From: Allacma fusca
Taxonomy: Eukaryota > Arthropoda > Collembola > Symphypleona > Sminthuridae
Length of the DNA: 64,000 nt
Reading direction: 5' to 3'
Assembly (NCBI GenBank): GCA_947179485.1
Contig: OX359246.1
Span: forward strand, 40,279,632-40,343,631
Within the stretch, counting starts at the first letter, position 1. Each line of letters starts with the position of its first letter. Positions 10,747-22,800 of this stretch are shown here, piece after piece. Under the pieces are notes generated by a model. That model had not been told where the DNA came from. It searched no databases and saw nothing but the letters and a program-made list of their open reading frames with translations. The position numbers and the translations under genes were made by a program.

Positions 10747-12939
10747 TGTATGGTTTGGGCAGCATAAGTAACTACTACAATGTCACTTCACTGCTTTAGT
10801 TGAAAACACCAATGATTTAACCAATTAAAATGTTGTTTATAATCAATTTCTGTGCTGAGATATACGGATTGATTGAAAGGCAGCTTTAATATTAAATTTT
10901 ATTGCCTGGTGTATTTTGAGTGTACATACAAGCGGCAAAGCTTCACAATAAGGGAGTAAGATTTAAAAGTGACGAGTAGTACTGTACATTAAGAGTATCT
11001 CAGTACTTTGTCCATAAAATATCCACTATGAATTATTTTAAACGAAACTTATTACGAAATGGTCAAATAAAGCTTTTCATAGCTGATTAGAATTTCAATT
11101 TTCGAGTTTCTTTGGGTACAGTTATATGTATGTGTCGAAAAGTTTTAAATAGAGAGTGATGAGAGTAAGCGATGGAGAGTGGTTTGAAGACAAAATATCT
11201 CATTGTAAAAAAATTGTAGGAGAAATTTAGTAGACCGGGTTTTTAGCGGGTTCGGGCTCGATAAAATATAAGGAGGCCAAAATGAGTTGGGGAAAATCAA
11301 TACAATTTAATCAGTTGGTGGTCACAGGGAGGGCAATTAAATGTTTTTACTCTTCCGGGTTTGGGCCGAAAGTTAAACCCGAATCCCTTTTCTAACTTGG
11401 ACGAATGAAAATGAATCCTCATCAAAATCGCTATAAATTTCGCAGGTTTAATTTCTCTCAACCTTGCTCCCTTTTTGACAGCTCATGGCGGCAGCTCGTA
11501 ACGCATGCACTTATGAGGTAGCTCCCTGATAGGCCCATTGTATTTTCTCCAAATCAATTGAAATCAATAACTGGTAAATCCAAAATCAGTGAAAATTTTA
11601 GACTATGCTTGTTTCTGGGAACTCAAAAATTTACCCAGATAAATGAAACAAATTTTAGAATATCTGGAAAACAAAACCTGAAATTTTGTTTCCAACTGTC
11701 CCTGTTTTTGCAAAGCATAACAGTTATAAAACAAATTGCCTGAACATTTTCAAAGGCCATCCTTGTGCCGTTGCAATAAGTTCGAATTACTTAATGACGT
11801 TTGTCCTGCAGTTATTATGCGGGTGAACAAGCAGACAACCAAAATAGGGAACTTCGTTTCTTTCGCCCCCAAAACAATACATGACCACGTTTTTGATAAC
11901 TGACTTATTTTATCACATGTTTGCTCAAGGCAACAATTATGTTCAACCAGACAACATTACAACATTTGTTTTATTTCTTCCCTAGACGGCATCCCTCCCA
12001 CTAATACAATATAGAATGATCACGGCCAGACATTTACAATACAGCTAGCTCACTGTTAATGCTTACAATTAGTGGTCAGTTATAGCAGATAATTACTTGA
12101 AACTGAAACTTAATGCAGAATTATAATTTACTTTACCATGAAAGTATTTGACACGGACCCACGACCGGGATCAAATTTAAAATTACTACACCGCCACTAA
12201 ACTTGAACTCGATTAAACGGGAGCTAAAGTCTTCTGAATAATTTTAAAAAGACCTTCCCTGTTTATAACTCCGTAGTGATGCAGTAAATGTTTTGAAACA
12301 GTTCTAATACAAATGAGCGATGCACAACTAAGGTGTCAACAATAACGGCTGTAGCACACATATTTTAAACTATACAGATATTTGAAATTTTTAAAACATA
12401 AGCCCAGTATCAATCCTAAGCATAATATTTAAAATGTGAGATAAGAAAACCGTTCGGAAAAACTGTGCACTCATTGAACAGTTTACTTTGTTCTGGACAT
12501 TTCATGAACATAAGTATTGCAACGTAATCCTAATTGGTTGGGATACGTGGTCAAGGTTCGTACTGATTGTGAGTCTTTGTATGTCAGCGACATATTATGG
12601 AAACAAAATGATACGTGAATAAAATGATTTGGATGTAAAAAAATAATAATAGAAGTATAATTTATTCTTAATCAAAAGAAAGAAAGAAAATAAAAGGAAA
12701 TAAAGTAATCGATAAAGATTCGTAGTAACTAATTCTAAATGATATTTTCCCTCCACTCATAATGGGAATTGGATTTATTTCCCATTATGAGTGTGTGGAT
12801 TTCTTCACCCTGGTCCGTTTTCCCAGATCTGGGCTCGAGGATTCTCTCATGACATTATTTTACATGTACATGCTTATTTTTACAATAATCATCTTTACTA
12901 TATATAAAACAATTTGAATGTATCTGTGCTAATCTATTC
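10747..12939. other. No gene recognised
   Basis: Long non-coding stretch. It holds GC-richer patches with CGGGTTTNGGGC words at 11237-11260 and 11357-11385, and the hairpin at 12754-12793. I could not bound any element. Confidence 0.4.
12754..12793. repeat. Perfect 15-bp hairpin
   Basis: CACTCATAATGGGAA (12754-12768) and its exact reverse complement (12779-12793) are separated by 10 bases. Function unknown. Confidence 0.6.
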
Positions 12940-13094
12940 TTCGTCCGGTCTCAGCATCCGGTAAAAGATGGGAATCTAAGGTTGGGAATGTTGAGTTGCT
13001 GAAATCTTTGATCTCAATCTTGGGATTTGCTGATGCAGATTTCTTCAAGAGATGCCAACATGCTAAAACACCATCTGTAGTCATGCAGCATTGA
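12940..13094 (+). pseudogene. Possible transposase relic (ZMYM1/DUF4371-type)
   Basis: An open stretch encodes GKRWESKVGNVELLKSL and then a hydrophobic helix, ending at TGA (13092-13094). The RWES-[KR]-[VI]-xx-V pattern resembles the TRWxSR block found in hAT-related ZMYM1-type transposase proteins. No start, no flanking exons and no terminal repeats were found, so it is a fragment at best. Confidence 0.3.
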
Positions 13095-13847
13095 TTTCTC
13101 ACGTTTCTGTCCAGATGTGAAGTGGATGAATGTCTCAGGCGTACATATGTAACAGTGTATTTGTTCGCTATACTAACAAATACACGACTTTCGATTATCC
13201 CAAAAATGTAGGTTTTGGGGGGATTCTATTCTACATTAGTTATTCACGTTAGTTATGATAGCCATTGTCTAACAGACACTTATAGAGAGACGCAGTAAGT
13301 TATATGCAGTCATCTTATTAGAGTAAAATTTCTTAAAGCAAAGCTCAACTTGAATTGTGTGTAATACGTACATTTCATCAGATTTTAGATTTTAGCATTT
13401 CACTATACTTGTAAAAGCAAAACATTCCTACAATTCAGAAAGGTTATGATGGTTTGCATTCAATGCACTCATTTTACTATCTGGGTAATTTGCATGCTAC
13501 TTACCCAAACTGGGTTCTTGCTGCTTCAATTCAGGCTTTAGTGTTTACGATTGTGTTAGCACAAATGCATGTGATTTCATATTGACTGACTCTGCGGATG
13601 TGGATATTACATTTCACAGTTCATGAGAAAAAAATTATGTACAACTGGACTGGACTCTCCATGTTACAATAAATACAACCGTTAATGTAGCCGAATGTAT
13701 TGATAATATTAAACACATTTCCATCTCCTGAAGATAATACCACAAGTAGTGTATCACACTGCATTTAAACATAGCACTACTATTGCAACAGGATTTCTTC
13801 CGTGTAGTTCTTGGGAGTATCAATTTCTTGAAACTCACTTTACAACC
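13095..13847. other. 5' flank of the BTB gene
   Basis: No coding sequence recognised. It should contain the promoter and any 5' UTR exon of the gene starting at 13848, but no element can be named. Confidence 0.35.
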
Positions 13848-15122
13848 ATGACAACTGAAATTTCATCAGATAATCTGAAAATTGTCAAAATCTCAAATCC
13901 TTCTAGTCATGAGGAGTTTATTCATTGTGACACCGCTAGTGCTGCTAATTTGGCATTTTTGAAGAGGCAGAAAAACTGTGATGTAACTTTTGAGGTCGGC
14001 CAGGAGAAAAAGAAAATTCAATGTCATAGGTCCTTCCTCATGTCCCGATCACCGGTTTTTGAAATTATGTTTTCTGAAAACTGGGATACCTGGGATGGTC
14101 CGATTATTTTGCCAGACGTGGAACCAGAAACCTTTGATTTTTTTCTTCAGGTAAATTATTACTAAATTACTAATTCAAATAGGAGCGTTTTTATTGATGT
14201 TCCCTTCGTATACGTTCTAATTGGTACATAGAGCTTTTAAATTTTGTCACAGGTAATTTTACAGAATTGTATAGTAGTCGCAAAGCGTGTCCAGGAACTT
14301 GCAACCATTTTTACAGATGAAATATAATTTGTACATTTTTATTCAAACAGTTTGTGTATGGTGACGAATTTACGGCCAATATTCCAATGGCTATCAAAGT
14401 TTTGCAGCTGGGGGATAAATACGATGTGAGGCCTCTTGTTCAGAAATGCGAGCAACTCATGAGTGAGGATATCCAATTGAAGGACGCTTTTGAAACTTTC
14501 AAAATAGCTCGGCGTTACTCGTTGCAGAATCTCATGGATCAGGCAGGAGAACTATTGGCTCGGTGAGTTCTAATAATTGTTGATTGATATTAAGGACAAA
14601 TAATAATTATTGCACAGTAGAAATGGTGTGTAGAAAATACGAAATGTGCTTTTGAATTTTAGAAACTTCGAAGTTCTTTCGAAACAGCCAAACTTCCGGA
14701 ATATTGACGAAGAAACTTTAATGTATCTACTCAAGAGGGATGATTTACTTCTAGCGGAATTGAAGTTATTCAACATTATATTAAGGTACTAAATCATATG
14801 TATGTGAGCAGTGAGTACCAATGGAATTTGCGTTAGGGAGAAACAATTTTACCTAAAAATATATAGCAAATAGCGTATGCAATGCAGTAAACTAATTCTG
14901 TGTGTATGTATCTATATAATTGCATATAACTGTTAGATGGGCTAGTGACAACATGGAAGAGAATTCTAGTTATTCAGATGTTTTGAAAAACATCGTACCC
15001 TTGATACGATTTCCCCTCATGACTGCTCAAGAATTTGCTACCTTTGTGTTCCCCACACAGATTCTTCCTCAAAAGGATGTAATTGATTTGTTTTTGTATT
15101 TCAACTCGGACGGAACAGTTAG
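13848..15122 (+). CDS. BTB-BACK domain protein, exons 1-4
   Basis: The exons are 13848-14150, 14351-14562, 14663-14785 and 14937-15122. All have GT-AG sites and phases (0, 2, 2, 2) that keep one frame. The ATG at 13848 is chosen because it sits in an ACAACCATG context just ahead of the domain. Residues 44 to about 145 form a BTB/POZ fold (CDVTFEV, then CHRSFLMSRSPVFEIMFS). About 150-240 is a BACK region (KYDVRPLVQKCEQLM and LKLFNIILRWA). This layout matches BTBD1/2/3/6-type proteins, which commonly act as CUL3 ubiquitin-ligase adaptors (family knowledge). The rest of the protein is at 26773-27406, beyond an 11.6-kb intron filled by a retrotransposon. The joined coding length is 1359 bases, 452 residues. 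Confidence 0.85.
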
Positions 15123-15253
15123 GTAAGCTTTGTATTCTAACATGGTATTGAAAAATATAGCCTGGCAAATTATGGTAGAGATGTAGTCATAATTATTTAG
15201 CTGTATTGAGTGATCATTTTGAAACAAGAAAATTCCAAACCACAGTACATTAT

Positions 15254-15767
15254 TGAAAGGTAGGATGTTTGGGTGATAAATGTTTATGAATTTAAAGTTA
15301 ATATTAAACCCAATCCTAAATATCCTGAACCTTTATAAGGGATGTAGTTCAAAGACACGGAGAGCCCTTTCACAAACTCTCCTAAAAGCACTTAAATGAG
15401 GGGTACTGCCTAAGTGGCACGAGTGTATGCTGCGTATAATAAGATGGGGTAATCTTTAAGTAATGTTCGATTAAATAACTATTTTATATTTATTCTTGAA
15501 AATATATTTCACGAAGACCTTTCCCTTAGGAATATTACAAGTAAGGATCAGTCTCCAAAATTAACACACTGAAATATTTCTAACCAGAGAGGCTAGTTCT
15601 TTTCCCTTGCCCTATACAATCCAGAATGTCCTCTCTACACACATCCATCCTCTCATCTCTCATCTATTTACATCTTCCAGAATTAAAGATATTCAAATGT
15701 GGATGTGGAGAGTTCTTCCTAAGGAAAACTTCTCTTCTAAATTAACATCTTATTTTACATCCTTACA
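15254..15767 (-). repeat. Gypsy 3' LTR
   Basis: 514 bp, starting TGAAAGG and ending CCTTACA on the plus strand. From about 15406 to 15748 it appears identical to the other LTR, but the first 150 bp (15254-15405) differs heavily, with many substitutions and indels. It contains CCTNAGG words at 15524 and 15718. Confidence 0.9.
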
Positions 15768-15779
15768 CACCCCCACCGT
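15768..15779 (-). other. Gypsy polypurine tract
   Basis: On the minus strand GGTGGGGGTG abuts the 3' LTR, the expected position of the plus-strand primer. It is short but G-rich. Confidence 0.55.
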
Positions 15780-16051
15780 ACGGAAAATTTCGTCCTCGAA
15801 ATTTAAAACACTTAGATTCCATAAGGGATATGAAGGGAATTATAGATTTGAAATTAATACAAACATAAGTATTAAAACATTTTATCATTGTGCTGGTCTC
15901 CATTTGTAACAAAATTGAGTACCAGGAAAAAGAAACAAAAACAAAAATAGAACTGAAATGATAATTATAATGGTATATTTTCAACAAAATACAGTATAAA
16001 TTTTGTAGAAATCAATTAAATATACATTAATGAAATGTAATCATGAGAGCA

Positions 16052-16604
16052 TTAGTGATGTCTGAAGATGGTAGTCCCTGGGTCTTCTCTTATTTTCTGA
16101 GGAAACTTCATAATGCTGTAAAGCTGGAGAGTGTCAATTACTCTATCCAGTTCCAGGGCATCTTCTTCATGTCGAAACAAGTACTCCATGGATCTGATTG
16201 CTAGGACTGCTTCGTGTCTACGATTGAAAACATCTACGGAATATTTCTCATCCATACTGATACTAAGGGATATCAATAGAAAGACACGATTAACAAACAT
16301 GATCCTCGTATTTACTTTTCCAATGGTACACATGTATAGTTACTTGGACATATGTATATATATACGTAATCAGATATGTATTCATAAGAAGTTATATTTA
16401 TTTTCTTGGCACAATGTAATAAACGCACTCGGTAGAGTTTGAGTCAATTTATATTCAGGGTACTAAAACCGGGCACATCGTCGAATTCGACGGTTGTATT
16501 TGTAGTGTTAGTGTTACTTACGAAGAGATCATTTTCTCAAATATTTTTGAGTTTGTTGGAAATCCACGATATGCCAGATTACAGTCACCCAATGACATAA
16601 AAGT
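16052..16604 (-). CDS. Small spliced ORF downstream of gypsy pol (env position)
   Basis: Two minus-strand exons, 16604-16522 and 16262-16052, are joined by a GTAAGT donor and a TATCCCTTAG acceptor. The upstream acceptor is TTTATTACAG, so the mRNA must begin with a leader further 5' in the element. The reading frame is continuous over the junction and ends at TAA (16054-16052). The product is under 100 residues, charged, with no signal peptide or membrane span in the coding exons, so it does not look like a fusion-type envelope protein. It lies where errantiviruses carry env, expressed from a spliced RNA. I do not recognise it. It could also be a captured host fragment. Confidence 0.45.
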
Positions 16605-16839
16605 CTGTAATAAAAGAAAAATAATTTGGGTATTAATATATATATTCACATATATAGATCTGGCACTGTACATTCGATTTATCATACCAGAAGTTCACTG
16701 ATAAGTTATTCCTAAGGAATAATGTTAATAATTTGTATGAAAATTAAATAAGGCAATCACAGGAATACACAAATGAACTAAAAGTCGGCGTGGGTCACTA
16801 AAACAAAATATGGCGAAGAGCACGCTGAACTTTTGGATC

Positions 16840-19800
16840 TTAATCTTTATACGAGAAGGACGGAGGCTTTTTCGCAACAAGTCTTTTTGGACGAGATTGT
16901 ACCTGGGAGGGGTCAAACCTCGTGGCTTGTTTAAATAATTCCTGAGATACTGAAGACGCTGAAAGACGTCGCTTGTTTCCTGAGGAAACATTATCAACTG
17001 GAAATGCCTCAAGTGAATCTACAAATACCTCCTCAGATAATTGGACGGGGGCAATTACTGGAGGATTTGTACGTCCTGGTATATCAAATGGGAAATTATC
17101 GGGAACACTTTGAGTTCGAATACTTTTGGGCTTTATTAGTTTCCGTATTTTGGAAGCCGGAGGATGTGAGTCCTCTATATTATTAGTTTTTCCCTGAGGG
17201 ATTTTAACAGCTTCCAAAGAAAAAATTTCAATGTTAGTTTTGGTCTTACCCTTAAAAGTCCGAAAATTCGTAGGATTAACTATCTTATTACGAATGGAGT
17301 CCTGAATTTGAGAAATATTTATGTGAGAACTTGAAGGCACTGTAGGAAAAACTTTATGAATGACCTTTTTACACTTAAGTTTTTGAACTCTTGGAGATTT
17401 ATCTCTGACAAAAGGAATTTCCTTCTGTAACGCACTGATACGCGATGATTTCCGAAGCTTCACAGGAGTAGCTTGTCGTACTGGTATACAAGGAAGTACT
17501 GACGGAGATACTTGTGTGTGTGCACTTGGACTGTGTATAGTGATGAGAGAGTGAGTGAGTGAGTGATAGACGGCCTCTGGGACACGCCCTGTTGCCAACT
17601 CATTACTCTCCTCTCGCACGTCTGTATGTTCAGAGATACACGCCGTGTGCGTCTGTGACGTGGCAACACGGTGTGGATCGACGACGGGTCGTTTCCTCTC
17701 TCTCCTTATACACTTAAAGAATTTATTCTCCCACTTAGGAAAATAAATGAGTGTCTGTACACTCTCAAACTTTTCCTTATAAGCATACAAGATAGCGATT
17801 TCTGCCTGTTCTTTTCGCTCAATATTTTTGTTGAAGAGTTTAATTATTTTAGGTATGATCATGTCGTTAAACACATTATAAAATTCACACAATGTATAAT
17901 TCAACTGTTCCTGAGGAACCGATTGTGTATCACTGACATTATTGAGTTCAATCTTTACAGGATTTAAAGTGTCGTCTGTTGCTACTAATAGTGATAAGGA
18001 ACTTATAATATCCTCATGATTTTGTTCCAGAATATCATTTTGAATGTCTATAGGAATAGTATTAGTAGTTATTGAGAGGGTTTCATTTCGCCCCTGTAAT
18101 GTGTTTAGATGGGGAGAAAATAATAATTCATGTGATGATTGTGATTTGGCGGAGGGAGTCGTGACGCAACTATGGAAAGATTCTTGAAGTGAATTAGAAA
18201 TACTCAATCTACCTAAACTAGTTTGATGAAGATATTCATTGAGATAATTGTTCATGGGATTGTCCTCCTCAAAAACGTCAGAGTCACTAAGAACATTCTC
18301 AAAACGTGAAGAGTCTGGATTTTGTATTGCGGTTATATCACTGTCTACAGATTTAATAGACGGTGATTTGGTATTTGGAGAATCAGAGGAATTAGTATTT
18401 TGATTTCTATAGTCTGTGCCAAAAAATAATTCTCCTGGAATAAAAGTTTCAAGTTGTCGGATTTCAGTAGAAACGGGCTGAAAATTTCCGAACATGTCTG
18501 TTGTAGCATGGTTATTATTAGTCACTACATTCGTAAAGTTTGCCATCTGAAACGTAGGATTATATTCCAGATGCATATGTGAGTCATTATTGGGAATGTC
18601 ATTGTCAATAATATTAGTTTCACTTTGAGTATCAACATTTAAATTGTCATTTTCCTGAGGGAAAGTATTTTCATTATTGACATAATATTCATTCATAATG
18701 TTAGAGTTCGGATTTAGATTCAAAGTTACATTTATTATTGGACTTATATTATTTATTTCTTCTTGCACTGGTTCAGCAGAACTTATTATTTCATGCGATG
18801 AGACCGTGTCAAGAGGATTAAGAACTCTTCTGGTTCTTTTTGTAGCGGGTAACAAATTAAATTCTGTAATTGTCCGCTTACTACGTGTATTACGGAACGG
18901 GCCTGAATTTATTCTCGGAACCGATTCCGGTTGATGAGTAGCACTTTGCGCATAAGAGTTACTCTGAAATTCCATCGTGGGAATTATATTTGGAGGAGTT
19001 AAATGCTCCTCTGGAATAATACTTAAGTTATTTTCCTGAGTATAATGTCTTTGATTTGAACGATTATTATAAGTATTTGAATTAGACCCAATTCTTGAAG
19101 AAGAAGGTCTATGTCGGATGTTATTTAGATTGTACTGGCGAGAAGTACTAGGCTCACCAAGTGTACTCATGTTAGAAGAATAATAGGAAGTAGAATTCAT
19201 ACTTCTGGTGCGCATACTGTGTGAACGGTACCTTTCATTATCAGTATGGCTGTGATGTGTAGAGTTAGTGGGATGCGATGTTGGATTTGGAAGGAAAGAG
19301 TTGATCAGGCTATTTCCTCGTGTGCCATCAAAGTAACTACCACTACTACTATCGGAATTCAATGATTCACTATATGTAAAATTCCTGTTGGAATTATTAT
19401 AAGTTCTGGGTTGGTAAAACGGAGTTTGAAACACTGAGCCTTGGCAATTCCACATACTGTCATTTTCACTAAAGTCAATTCCTGAGGGAAAAGTTAAAGG
19501 TTCATATGACTCGCACCAAGGTTCTGGACTTATATAAGGTTTCATATTTTCGACATGAACATGCCGATTTCTTTGTCCTTGAGCTGTAATTAGCGGCTTT
19601 ACTTCGAAAGAAGAATTACCCAAGATTTTAACTATTTCATATGGAGATGACCATTTTGGCCCAAGTTTTGGTCCATCCTGTATTTTCAACACAATTAAAT
19701 CACCAACTTTATAATTATGCGCGGTCTTATTAGCATTGTAAAGCTTATCACGATTATCTTGTTGAGTCTTGGTGAATTCAACAGCTTTATCCGTCGCCAG

Positions 19801-22800
19801 CGACAGATCTTGTTGAATTTCCTCTGGAGATTTAGTGTTGTCTGGACATAATACTGGAGTCAATAAGTCAAATTTCGTGATTGGATCACGACCATGGAAT
19901 AAATAATATGGAGAGTAATTCGTGCCTTGATTAACGTGGAAGTTATGGCTACGCACAGCTAAGGGTAATAATATGTCCCATTTTGAAAAGTCTTTTTCTA
20001 TATATTTCCTGAGGAAACCTTTTAGAGTACGATTTTGACGTTCAACTAACCCGTTAGATTGTGGGCTATTTGGCATAACCACTATGTGTTTGATTCCGTT
20101 TGATTTGAGATAGTCAGTAAAGTCTTTACCCGTAAAATGAGTACCACCGTCCGTGACAATTTCACGCGGACAATGATGCACTGACACTATTGCATTATTT
20201 AAGAGTCTAACTGAGTCATTAGCTGTAGCGGTTCTGCTGGGTAAAGCAAATACATAACGTGTGGTATAATCTATCATAACAAGTGCATACTTGTTACCTC
20301 GGCTTGTCGTATCAAGAGGGCCGATATAGTCCAAAGCTACTCTTGAAAGTGCTTGTGACGGCGGAGGCAAAGTCTTACGTTGCCCCACGGCAGTCGCATT
20401 ACGTGGATTATGAATTTGACAGAGTTCACAAGACATTAGAAACTTTTGAACATCACGGAACATATTCTTCCAATAATACCGCATATGTAAAACTGAATAA
20501 GTCTTATAAATCGAAGCGTGACCTGTTGTAGGGTCTTCATGTACAAGTTTTAATATTGTCGCACGCATGGCTTTAGGAATAACTAATTTCCACGGATTAG
20601 GAGTATTACCTTTATCAAGTCTATAAAGTAATCCATGTATTAAAGCATAATTAGTTCCAAAAATATGTGGCGGGTCACTAATATGATCACCACTCTTATT
20701 TAAAGTCATAATAATGTTCCTGAGGAACTCATCTTCATATTGTTTAGTCTTGAATAAATGAATATTACCACCAACTGTAGCATTTATGATCATGTCTTCG
20801 GCACCTATTTCCTCTTCAGTCGAGTCGACTAAAGTTGTCCGAAGTCTGCGGATGACGGCTCGAGATAGGCAATCCACATGTGCCATTTTTGAACCTTTGA
20901 CATGTTCAATGGTATGTGGCTGGGCTGCTAAAATCATGGCCCATCTTGCAATGCGGTTATGAGGATCCTTGATGCTCTGGAGGTACTGCAGGCTGTGATG
21001 GTCCGTTCGTATATGTATATGGCGGCCATACACATATTGCCTAAACTTCTCCAGGCCCCAAACAATTGCAAGAGCTTCTCTCTCTCGGGCGTCCCATTTC
21101 TTCTCGGCCTCTGTGAGGTTCCTAGAAGCATAATGGATGGGATGCAACTTTTTCCCATCTAAGGATTGGTGTAAAATAGCACCTATGGCATAAGAGCTTG
21201 CATCTGTATAAAGATATAAATCAGCCTCAGTATTGAAAAACTGCAATACTGGTGCAGTCATTAATGCCTGTTTCAACTGCCGAAAGGCAGTATCGCATTC
21301 TTCAGACCATTTAAATGGTACTCCCTTCTTGCGGAGATCATTTAAAGGCCTTGCGATTGATGCGTAGTCCTTGATAAAATGACGGTACCATTCCGTCTTG
21401 CCTAGGAATCTTCTGAGGGAAGCCAAGTCCGTGCAGGGTTCCATATTAATGATGGGTTCCAGTTTGAGGGGGATCGGTGCCTTGCCATCGGCACTGATCC
21501 GGAGTCCCAAAAACTCTATTTCCTGGAAGCCGAACTTGCACTTCTTCAGTTTGAACATAAGTCCAAACTGTTTTGCCCGCTGGAGAACCAATACAAAGCG
21601 CCTCAGAAGTTCTTCAAAGGTCCCCGCATACACCAGTACATCATCGATGTACACTAGTACTATGGTGTACCGGAGAACTCCAAGAATATCATCCATCATA
21701 TTCTGGAATTCTCCCGGGGAATTGATGAATCCGAATGGAAGTCGGTTCAAACAGAACTTTCCATCCGGTGTGGTGAAAGCCATCTTCAGCCTGGATTTGG
21801 CGTCCAACATCCGCTGAAGAAATCCCTGAATGGCATCTAGAGAGATGAACCACTTCGCCCCATGAAGTCGGTCGAATTGGTCCTGTGGGATGGGAAGAGG
21901 ATACGTGTTCTTGACGACGTGCTTGTTGAATCGTCTCAAGTCAAGCACGTACCTCTTGGACCCATCAGCCTTCATCACAAGTAGGACTGGGTTGTTCCAA
22001 GGAGAATCGCAAGGGGACACAATGCCTTGCTTGATGTGGAGTTGGACCAGCTCCCGTAACTCCTGCTGCTCGGTGAAAGAGAGCCTGTATTGTGGAGTGT
22101 ACACCGGTTTGGAGTCCCCTGTGTCAATGGTCACATACTTGTAGTTGACACAGCCAAACTCGGTGTCGTCCTTGGCGAAACAACTCCTGTAGTTGTTGAT
22201 GATGTTCAACAATTCGGTCTTCTGGTCCTCCCTTAACGTTGGACCGAAATTGCAATCCTTCGATTGCAATGGGTCAAGAGTCTTCGTAGGTGATTGCCGC
22301 GTCTCCGGACAATCACCCGCTCCGACCTCGACACCATTGAATTGGTCGAAGGTAGCAAACCGGCGGAGGGTTTGAAGCCTTGTGGGTCTTCTGGATGGAT
22401 TCCAGACCAACGTGTAGGAATCTCCATCTTCCATTGGACAGACAATGTCCCCAAAAAGAAGATCCTTCCTCAGAGTCCGATTTGGGGAAATGAGGACATT
22501 CCCCGTGAAGCTGTCGGTTGACTTCACATCAACACGCGTCCATGATCTCGGTAGAAGCTCATATGGACGGGTGGTTCGGACCGTATTCATCCTTCGGATT
22601 TTGGGATGATGGGAAGTTGAAGAACTTGATGTAGAATTTGTAGAATTGTTGGAAGGTAAGTTGGAGTTTCCTGAGGAAATTGTTGAATTGTTGTCCTCAT
22701 TGTTGAAATTGTTGTCAATATTGAGTTCTGGGTACATTGTAGCTGTAAGTGTACCATGATTAACAATGGCTTGATGCTTACGTAAGAAATCACCACCAAG

